Origin: Nocardia veterana NBRC 100344
GTDB lineage: Bacteria > Actinomycetota > Actinomycetes > Mycobacteriales > Mycobacteriaceae
DNA: 64,000 nucleotides
Direction: 5' to 3'
NCBI RefSeq assembly: GCF_000308855.1
Contig: NZ_BAGM01000117.1
Span: 181,148 to 245,147 of the forward strand
Positions 51,195 through 61,100 of the stretch are shown here, piece after piece. The stretch's first letter is position 1. Every line of letters starts with the position of its first letter. The notes below the pieces were generated by a model. That model had not been told where the DNA came from. It worked only from the letters and a program-made list of their open reading frames with translations, and made no database searches. The position numbers were made by a program, and so were the translations under genes.

Positions 51195-54100
51195 TCACTG
51201 CGCGGTTTCGCCGAATTCCCTGCGTCGATCGAGTTCGGTCAGGACCGCGCCGATGCGGCTCAGTGCCGCGGCGGAGGTCATTCGCCAATGGGTGGCGGGC
51301 AGGACGTGGCTGCCGATGTCGCCGGTGACCACCGCCGACCATTGCGCGACCGCCGGCGCGCTCGACTCGTCTTGCGCGGCAACGAAGTACGTCAGATCGC
51401 CGTGGTAGGTCCGGGGCCGGTGGGCCGCGACCAGTTCGACCGAGCGCACCGCGGCATCCAGGATGCTCGTGATGCGGTCCGTGCCGAGGCCGGCGAACGG
51501 TTCGGGCAATGTCGCCAACACCGACGCGATATCGGCATCGAGCGCCGGCTCGCCCATCTCGCCGGCGCGCTCGCCGAGCAGGCCGCCCAACAGTTCGGCG
51601 ACGGCGACCGGTTCGCCCCCGTCGGCGACGGTCGGCCCGAGGTGGCTGTCCATGACAGCGAGCAGGGCAACCTGTTCACCTTCGTCCTGCAACCGCACCG
51701 CCACGGCATGTGCCAGCACGCCGCCCAACGACCAGCCCAGTAGGTGGTACGGACCCTCCGGCTGCACGGAGCGGATCGCCGCCACATAGTGGCCCGCCCA
51801 CTCCTCGACGCTGCCCGGCAGGCTCGCACCGCTGAGCGCCGGCGATTGCAGACCGTAGAGCGGCCGCTCGATCACGGCGGCGAGCCCGGCGAACGACCAC
51901 GCCACCCCGCCCACCGGATGGATGCAGAACAGCGGCTCGCCGAACCCGTTGCGCCGCAATGGGAGTAGCACATCGAACGCGGCATCGGCGTCGATTCCCG
52001 CGCCGGCGTCCAACTCCGCGAGCAGGGCCGCTGGCGTCGACGCGGTGAACAGCGTGAGGACCGGCACCCGGCGGCCGAGGGTGGTGCCGAGCCGGGCGAC
52101 CAGCGAGGTCGCCAGCAGCGAGGTGCCGCCGAGTTCGAAGAAGTTGTCGTCGAGCCCGACGCGTTCCAGGTCGAGTACCTGCGCGAAGGCCTCGCACACC
52201 GTGCGCTCCGCCGCCGTCCGGGGCGCGCGGAATTCCCGGGCCTGCCGCGGTGGCGCCGGAAGCGCCCGGCGGTCGAGCTTGCCGGAGGCGTTGACCGGCA
52301 GCTCGGCCAGGGTGACCACGGCGGCGGGCGCCATATAGGCCGGCAGCCGGTGCGCCAGGGCCGTGCGCAGGCGGTCGCCGTCGACCGACCGGTCGGGCGC
52401 CGCGACCACGTAGGCCACCAGTTGCTGCTGCGCGGCGTCGTCGCCGTGCACCACGACCACGGCCCGATCCACCTCCGGCAATTCCGTCAGCGCTGCCTCG
52501 ATCTCCCCCGGTTCGATGCGCAGACCGCGCAGCTTCACCTGGAAGTCGGAGCGGCCGCGGTACTCCAGTTCGCCGTCGGCGTTCCAGGTGGCCAGGTCGC
52601 CGGTGCGATACATCCGCTCACCGGTGGCGAAGGGGTCGGCGACGAACCGCTCGGCGGTCAGATCCGGCCGTGCCAGGTATCCGCGCGCCAACTGCGCGCC
52701 GGCCAGATACAGCTCGCCGGTGACACCCGCCGGGACCGGCCGCAATCGCGAATCCAGCACGTACACACGGGTGTTGGCGACCGGACGACCGATCGGCACG
52801 GTCGTGGTGTCGCGCCCGGTGACCTCGTGATACGTCACATCGACCGCGGCCTCGGTCGGGCCGTACAGATTGTGCAATCGAGCGCCGGTGCGAGCCACCA
52901 GCCGCTGCGCCACCGCCGCCGGCAGGGCCTCGCCGGAGGCGAACACGCGGCGCAGCGAACCGCAGGACCCGAGATCGGATTCGGCCAGGAAGGCCGCGAG
53001 CATCGACGGCACGAAATGCAGCGTGGTGACCGATTCGGCGGCCACCACCCGCGCCAGATAGTCCGGATCACGATGTCCCTGCGGCGCCGCGACGACCAGG
53101 CGAGCGCCGACCTGCAAGGGCCAGAACAGCTCCCACACCGACACGTCGAACGTCACCGGGGTCTTCTGCAGTACCACATCCTCGGTGGTCAGACCGTATT
53201 CGGACTGCATCCACAGCAGCCGGTTGACGATCGCCGCGTGGCTGACCGCGACCCCCTTCGGGCGGCCGGTCGAACCCGAAGTGAAGATCACGTACGCGAG
53301 GTGGTCCGGTCGCAGCGGGGACCGCCGATCCGCGTCGGTCACCGGATCGTCGGCGTAGTGAGAGAGGTCCAGCTCGTCGACGGCGATCGCGTCGTCGATC
53401 GCCGAATCGGCCAGGGCCAGTACGCATTCCGGCTGCGCCGTCGCGATGATGTGTCGGCGCCGCTCGGCCGGCTGGTCGGGATCGATCGGCACGTACGCGG
53501 CGCCGGCGGCGAGGACCGCGTAGACCGCGACGAGCAGTTCGATCGATCGCGGCATCGCCACCGCCACCCGCCGGTCGGGTCCGATTCCCCGGTCGATCAG
53601 ATAGCGAGCCAGCCGGTTGGTGCGTGCGGCGAATTCGGCGTAGGTCAGGACCCGTTGCGCCACAGCGATTCCCGCGCGGTCCTCGGCCAGCGCCACCGTG
53701 CATGGGTGCGCGGCCACCGCGGCGGCGAACCGGGCGGTGAGGGTATGCGGATGGTCGCCCCCGGTCGCGGGTAGCGCCGGATTCCACCCGGTGTCGTTGT
53801 AGTCGACCAGCAGGCGGTGGCGCTCGTCCGCATCCAGCAGATCGATATCGCCGACGGCGACGGCGGCATCGGCGCCGACGGCATCGAGCACTCGCAGGAA
53901 GCGCTGGACGAACCGCTGCACGGTGGCCGCGTCGAACAGGTCGGTGGCATAGGTGACGGCGGCGGCGATACCGGCCGGTGCGCCGGTCTCGTCGTAGGTG
54001 TCGGTGAGATACCAGTGCAGATCGAATTGCGATGTGCGGGTGTCGACTTCGAGCTCACGCACCTCGAGGCCGGGTAGCCGGACGGTGGCCCGGTTCAGGT

Positions 54101-55155
54101 TCTGGAACGACAACGCCACCTGGAACAGCGGATGACGGCCGGTCGACCGGGCCGGATCGAGCAGTTCGACCAGCCGCTCGAACGGCACGTCGCTGTTGGC
54201 GAATGCCGCCAGATCGGTCTCCCGCACCTGATCGAGCAGGTCGGCGAAGGAGTCCCGTGGCGCGATCCGGGCGCGCAGCACCAGGGTGTTGACGAACATG
54301 CCGATGAGATCGTCCAGCTCGGCCTCCCCCCGCCCGGCGACGGGTGCGCCGACCGCGATGTCGTCGGTTCCGGACAGCCGGGCCAGCAGCACCGACAGCG
54401 CGGCCTGGACCACCATGAACAGCGAGGCGCGCCGGGTGCGCGCGAGCCGGTGCAGAGCGGCATGCCGCTCGGCGGAGATCTCGAACGATATCGCTCGCCC
54501 GCGCAGCGACTGCACCAGCGGACGCGGCCGGTCGGCCGGCAGGTCCAGCTGCTCCGGAAGGCCGGCCAGGGCGGTGCGCCAATACTCCGATTGCACCGAT
54601 ACCGGCGACTGTGGATCGTCCTCGGCGCCGAGCAACTCGCGCTGCCAGAGCGCGTAGTCGGCGTATTGCATCGGCAGCGCCGGCCAGTGCGGCGCGGCAT
54701 CGGCGCGGCGGGCGGTGTAGGCGGCCAGCAGGTCCCGGGTCAGCGGTGCGGCGGAGGCGCCGTCGGCACAGATGTGATGCAGTGACAGCACCAGCAGATA
54801 CGCCGGTTCGTCGGCATCGATCACGCGCAGCAGCGCGCCCCGGACCGGGACCTGCGTGGTGACGTCGAATGGCCGGGAAAGCAGCTGGGCGACAACCGAT
54901 TCCGCCTCGTCCTCGGTCACCGTCCCGATCCGGAACTCCGGTTCCGCCGTGGCCGTCACGACCTGACTCGGTCCGCCGTCGGATTCCGGATAGATCGTGC
55001 GCAGCACCTCGTGCCGGTCGACCACGTCCGCGAACGCGCGGACCAGCGCCGCCGTGTCCACGGCACCGGTCAGCCGCACCGCGAACGGCACGTTGTACGC
55101 CGCGGAGCCGGGATCGATGCGGTTCGACAACCACATGCGCTGCTGCGCCGGCGAC
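51195..55155 (-). other. NRPS-2 terminal module d: C - A(Ser) - T - TE
   Basis: The C domain has HHICADGASA near 54770. The A domain code is DVWHFSLVDK (VTFDVSVWELFW, TLHFVPSML, VFASGEAL, NLYGPTEAAVD), serine. The T domain has LGGTSLLATSL near 52120. The type I thioesterase (about 51960-51200) has FCIHPVGG, the nucleophile serine in LLGWSLGGVLAH, an acid in LLAVMDSHLG and the catalytic His in LPATHWRM, so the triad is complete. It releases the product by hydrolysis or by ring closure; a Ser hydroxyl elsewhere in the chain could serve for lactone formation, which is inference. Confidence 0.9.
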
Positions 55156-58100
55156 AACGGAATCCGCTGCGGGCGAGGGCGTGCGGCCGGCGCGGGCCGG
55201 CCACCACCGCCGTGTGCGGCGAGCCGTTCGGCCAGGGCACGCACCGTCGAGGCCTCGAACACCGTGCGCACCGGAATCCGGCTGCCCAGCCGATCGCCGA
55301 GCCGGGCGACGACCTGGGTGGCGATCAGCGAGTTGCCGCCGAGTTCGAAGAAGTCGTCGTCGACGCCGACCCGGGGCACACCGAGTGTCTCGGCGAGCAC
55401 GGCCGCGACCAGTCGCTGCTGCGGCGTGCCCGGCTCCCGATAGTCCCGAGCGCGGAACTGCGGTTGCGGCAACGCTTTCCGATCCAGTTTGCCGACCGGG
55501 GTGAGCGGAACCTCGTCCAGCACGACCACGGCGGCGGGCACCATATGCGCCGGCAGGCTCCGCGCGGCGTAACCGATCAGCTGCTGCGGATCGACCGAAC
55601 GGCCCGGGACCGCCCGCACATAGGACACCAGCGCCGTGGCCCCGGTCGGAGTTTCGCGACCGAGCGTGACGGCGAAGTCGATGTCGTCGTGTCCGGTCAG
55701 TACCGCGTCGATCTCACCGAGTTCGATGCGGAATCCGCGGATCTTGACCTGGAAATCGGTGCGGCCCAGATATTCCAGTTCCCACTCGCCGGTCCGGCCG
55801 ACGATCCAGCGCACCAGGTCGCCGGTGCGGTACATCCGCGTCCCGGGTCCACCCCACGGGCAGGCCACGAACCGTTGCGCGCTCAGGCCGGCGCGGCGGT
55901 GGTAGCCGCGGGCCAACGCGTCACCGACGACGTACAGCTCACCCGCGACCCCCGGCGGCACCGGTTGCAATCGCGCGTCCAGCACCAGCGTCACCGACCC
56001 CGGGACCGGGGTGCCGATGGTGATCGGCGCACCCGCGACCAGTACGGCGTAGGCCGAGGAGATGGTGGCCTCGGTCGGGCCGTAGCTGTTGACGAAGCGC
56101 CGGCCCGGCTGCCATTTCGCCAGCAGCTCCGGGGTGGTCGCATCGCCGCCGGCACCGACCACCTCCAGATCCGGCAGATCGGCCGGATCCACGGTGGCCA
56201 GCATCGCCGGCGTGATCATGGTGTGGGTGACCCGCTCGGCACGGAGCAGCTCGGCCAGTTCCCGTCCGCCGAGAATCGCCGGCGGCGCGATCACCAGGGT
56301 GGCGCCGCTACCGAAGGCGAGCAGCCACTCCTCCAGGGACTGGTCGAAACTCGGCGAGCAGACGTGCAGGAACCGATGCCGCGGCTCGACCCGGCACAGC
56401 CGGGTGGCGTGCGCGGCCAGATTCGCGACTCGGCGGTGGGTCACCGTGACGCCCTTGGGCAGACCGGTCGAACCCGAGGTGTAGATCGTGTACGCCGCGT
56501 TGTCCGGGCGCAGCGGACGGATTCGGTCGGCGTCGGTGACCGGCTCGGCGCGGCGGCGGGCACAGGCATCGGCGGTGGCCGGGTCGTCGAGCACCAGCCA
56601 ATCGGTCGCGGCGGGCAGTCCGGCCACGAATTCCGTTGTGGTAACGCCGATTACGGCTGCCGAATCGGTCACCATGTGCCGGACCCGCTCCGGCGGGTAG
56701 CTCGGGTCGACCGGGACGTACGCCCCGCCCGCCTTCGCCACCGCCCAGACCGCGGCGATCATCTCGTAGGAGCGCGGCAGGGCGATCGCGACCGCCCGCT
56801 CGGGCCCCACCCCGGCCTCGATCAGTACCCGGGCCAACTGCGAGGACTGTCGATCCAGTTCGCCGTAGGTCACCGAGCGGCCGTCGATGCGCACCGCGAC
56901 GCGCTCCGGACCGAAGCGCACGCCCCGGACGAGGACCTCCGGCAGCAGATCGCGCGCGAGCACCGGGCCACCGTCCATGTGGGTGAACCGCTCGTACTCC
57001 GCCGGGGACAGCAGCGCCACGGTGCCGACCGGGCGCCGCGGTTCGTCCGCGACCGCCGCGAGCAGTCCGGTGAAGCGCCGGGCGAAGGATTCGACGGTTC
57101 CGTGATCGAACAGATCGCGGGCGTACGACAGGTCGGCGAGCAGTCCGTCGGCGGTTTCCTGCACGGTCAGCGACAGATCGAATTGTTCGGCGTCGAAGTC
57201 GAAATCGACCGCCTCGACCCGTAGCCCCGGGAGCTCGAATTCGCGCTGTGGCAGGTTCTGGAACGTCAGCATCACCTGGAACAGCGGGTGCCGCGCGGTG
57301 GAACGTTCCGGATCGACCAGTTCCACCAGACGCTCGAACGGCAGGTCGGCGTGCCCGAACGCCTGGAGATCGGTATCGCGGACGAGGTCGAGCAATTCGA
57401 TGAAATCGATCTCGCCGGGCACCCGGGTGCGCAGTACCAGCGTGTTGACGAACATGCCGACCACATCGTCGAGTTCGGCCTCACCGCGTCCGGCCACGGG
57501 GGTGCCGATCGCGACGTCGTCGGTACCCGACATCCGGGCCACGAACAGCGCCCACGCCGCGTGCACCACCATGAACAGCGTCGCGTGGTGCGCCCGGCCC
57601 AGTTCGGTCAGCCGCGTCCGCAGCTGCTGGGAGATCGGGAACACCACCCGGCCACCACGGGCGGACTGCACCGCCGGCCGGGGGCGGTCGGTCGGCAGGT
57701 TCACCTCGTCGGGCAGTCCCGCGAGCCGCTCGCGCCAGTACTCGGCCTGGGTCGAAATCAGGCTCCGCGCATCGTCTTCCGATCCCAGCACCGCCCGCTG
57801 CCAGAGCGCGTAGTCGGCGTATTGGACCGGCAGCGGCGCCCACTGCGGGGCCGTGCCGGCAGTGCGGGCGGCGTAGGCGAGCATCACGTCACGCGTCAGT
57901 GGCCGCATCGACCAACCGTCGGCGGCGATGTGGTGGACCACGAACACCAGTACGTGCTCGGACGCCGAAATCCGCAGCAGCGCAATCCGGATCGGCACCT
58001 CGGTGCTGACGTCGAAACCGAGGCCGGCCAGCTCGGCGATGCGTGCGCCCACCTCCGCCGCGGCCGTCGGCTGCGGGATCAGCTCGGCCGGAACCTGCGC

Positions 58101-61100
58101 GACCGGCAGGATGTGTTGCACGACGCCGTGCGGTGTCTGCGGGTACACGGTGCGCAGGACCTCGTGCCGGCCGAGTACGTCGAGTACGGCCTGCTGCAGC
58201 GCCTCGACCCGCAGGTCCCCGTACAGCCGCACGGCCGCGGGCACGTTGTAGGCCGCCGATTCCGGTTCGAACCGGTTGAGGAACCACATCCGCTGCTGCG
58301 CGAGCGACAGCGGCAGCACTTCCGGCCGCGGTCGAGCGGTCAGCGCGACGCGCTCACCGGTCCCGATGTACTCCGCGACGCGGGCCGCCAGGGCTGCCAC
58401 CGTCGCGGCCTCGAACAGCAACCGCACCGGGACGCGAGTGTCGAAGGCGGCGCCGATCCGGGCCACGACCTGGGTGGCCAGCAGCGAGTTGCCGCCGAGA
58501 GCGAAGAAATCGTCGTCGGCGCCGACCCGGTCCGCACCCAGCACCGCGGCGAAGATCTCGGCGATCGCCTGCTCGGCCGCCGTCTCGGGCGCGCGATAGG
58601 CGGTTGCCTCGAACGCCGGGCGAGGCAGTGCGGCGCGGTCCAGCTTGCCGTTCACCGTGAGCGGCAACGCGTCGAGCACGACGAACGCCTCCGGCACCAT
58701 GTACGAGGGAAGTGTCTGGGCCAGCGCGGTTTTCACGGCGGCCGGGTCGAGCTCGGCGGCGGCCGGTACGAGGTAGGCGACCAGCCGATCCCCGGTCCGC
58801 GGATCCGGCTGAGCGAGCACGGCGACCTGCGCGATCCCCGGCAGTGCCCGCAGCGCCGCCTCGATCTCACCCGGTTCGATGCGGAATCCGCGCACCTTGA
58901 CCTGGAAGTCAGTGCGGCCCCGGTACTCCAACCCGCCGGCCGCGTTCCAGACCACCAGGTCACCGGTTCGGTACATCCGGGCGCCCGGGGCGAAGGGGTT
59001 GGCGACGAACCGTTCCGCGGTCAGCCCCGCCCGGCCGTGATACCCGCGAGCCAGCTGCGCACCCGCCAGATACAGCTCACCGGGAACGCCCACCGGCACC
59101 GGCAGCAGGCGCGAATCCAGCACGTAGACCGCGCTGTTCGCCTCCGGCCGGCCGATCGGGACCGTAGCGACGTCGGAATCGTCGACCGGATGCACCGTGA
59201 TGGAGACCGCGGCCTCGGTGGGGCCGTAGAGGTTGTAGAGCCGAGCCGAGCCGCCGGCCCGCATCCGCTGCGCGGTCGCCGCCGGCAGTGCCTCGCCGAT
59301 GGCCAGCACCCGTCGTAGCGACGCCGGCAGTCGATCGCCCGTCGCGGTCAGCAGGGCGTCCAGCATCGACGGCACCACGTGCAGCGTGGTCACGCCCTCG
59401 CGCGTCATCAGATGGGCGAGATAACCCGGATCACGATGACCGTCCGGCGCGGCGACGACCAGCCGGCCGCCCGCGACGGCGGCGGACCAGAACTCCCACA
59501 CCGACAGGTCGAAGGTAGCGGCCGTCTTCAACAGCACGACATCGTCGGCGCCCATGCCGAATTCCGCTGTCTTCCAGAGCAACTGGTTGGTGATCGCCGC
59601 ATGGGTGACGGTCACGCCCTTGGGTCGTCCGGTCGAGCCGGAGGTGAAGACGACGTAGGCCGGATGCTGCGGAGACAGCGGGGCGCGGCGGTCACGATCG
59701 GTCAGTGGGTCGGTGGACAGCCGCGCGAGGTCGGCCGCCGCGACATCCACGACCGGCAGACCGGTTTCGGGTACCGCTACCCCGGCCGGACCGCTGACGA
59801 GCACACATGTCGGGTCCGCCGTTCGCAGGATGTAATCGACCCGGCCGGCCGGCTGATCGGGATCGACCGGCACATAGGCGCCGCCCGCGACGGCGACCGC
59901 GTACATGGCGACGATCAGCTCCCGAGACCGGCGCATGGCGAGCGCGACCCGGGTCTCCGGGCCCACCCCCATCGCGACGAGATGCCGGGCCAGACGGTTC
60001 ACCTGGCCGGCGAGCTCGGCGTAGTCGACCCGCTCGACCGATCCGGCGTGGTCGACGATCAGCGCCGGCGCTGCGCCCGCGGCCGCCACCGTCGCATTCC
60101 ACAGCTCGGGCAGGGTGGTGCCGACGAGGGCGGGATCGTGCGTGTCGTTCCAGCCGTCGAGGATGCGGACGCGCTCGTCCGCACCGAGCAGATCGACCAA
60201 CCCGATCGGCCGGTCCGGATCGGCGCAGATCGCCTCGAGCAGCCGCAGCAACCGCTGTCCGAAACCGTCCACCGTCGCGGGATCGAACAACGCACTGGCG
60301 TAGGTGAACGAGGCGGCCAGCCCGAGGGGCGTCCCGGACGCGTCGTAACGATCGGTGATCACCAGATGCAGATCGAATTGCGATACCGCCGTGTCGAAAT
60401 CGGCGGTATCGACGGTCAATCCGTCGAGCACGAAGTCGGCCGCGGCCTGGTTGTGGAAGGAGAAGCCGACCTGGAACAGCGGATGCCGGGCCGTGGAACG
60501 AACCGGGTTGAGTACCTCGACCAGGCGCTCGAACGGAATGTCGGCATGGGAGAAGGCCGCCAGGTCCCCGTCGCGCACGGTCGCCAACAGGTCGGCGAAT
60601 CCGGCGTCCGGGTCGATCCGGGTCCGCAGCACCAGGGTGTTGACGAACATGCCGACCACATCGTCGAGCGCGGTGTCCCCGCGCCCGGCGATCGGCGTGC
60701 CGACAGCGATGTCTGCGGTGGCCGACAACCGCGCCAGCAGCGCCGCGAAGGCGGCGTGCACAACCATGAACAGCGTCGCGCCGCGGGCGCGGCCGAGCTC
60801 CACCAGCCGGGCGTGCAGGGCCGGGTCGACCGTGAAATCCACGGTGCCGCCGGCGGTGGAGACCACGGCGGGACGCGGGCGGTCGGTGGGCAGCGCGAGC
60901 TGATCGGGCAGCGCCGCCAAGGTGCGGGTCCAGAACGCCAGCTGCCGGGCGGCGAGCGAGTCCGGATCGTCCTCGGCGCCGAGCAGATCCCGTTGCCACA
61001 GTGCGAAATCGGCGTACTGGACCGGCAACGGGGCCCAGGCGGGCGCGGTTCCGGATCGGCGGGCGGCGTACGCGGTCATCACGTCGCGGGCCAACGGGAC

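Noticed and set aside
55011..57224. Plus-strand frames of 737 and 676 codons (55011-57224 and 57288-59318) opposite the second NRPS
   Set aside because: They are antisense images of the NRPS-2 modules with the same composition and no recognisable domain.
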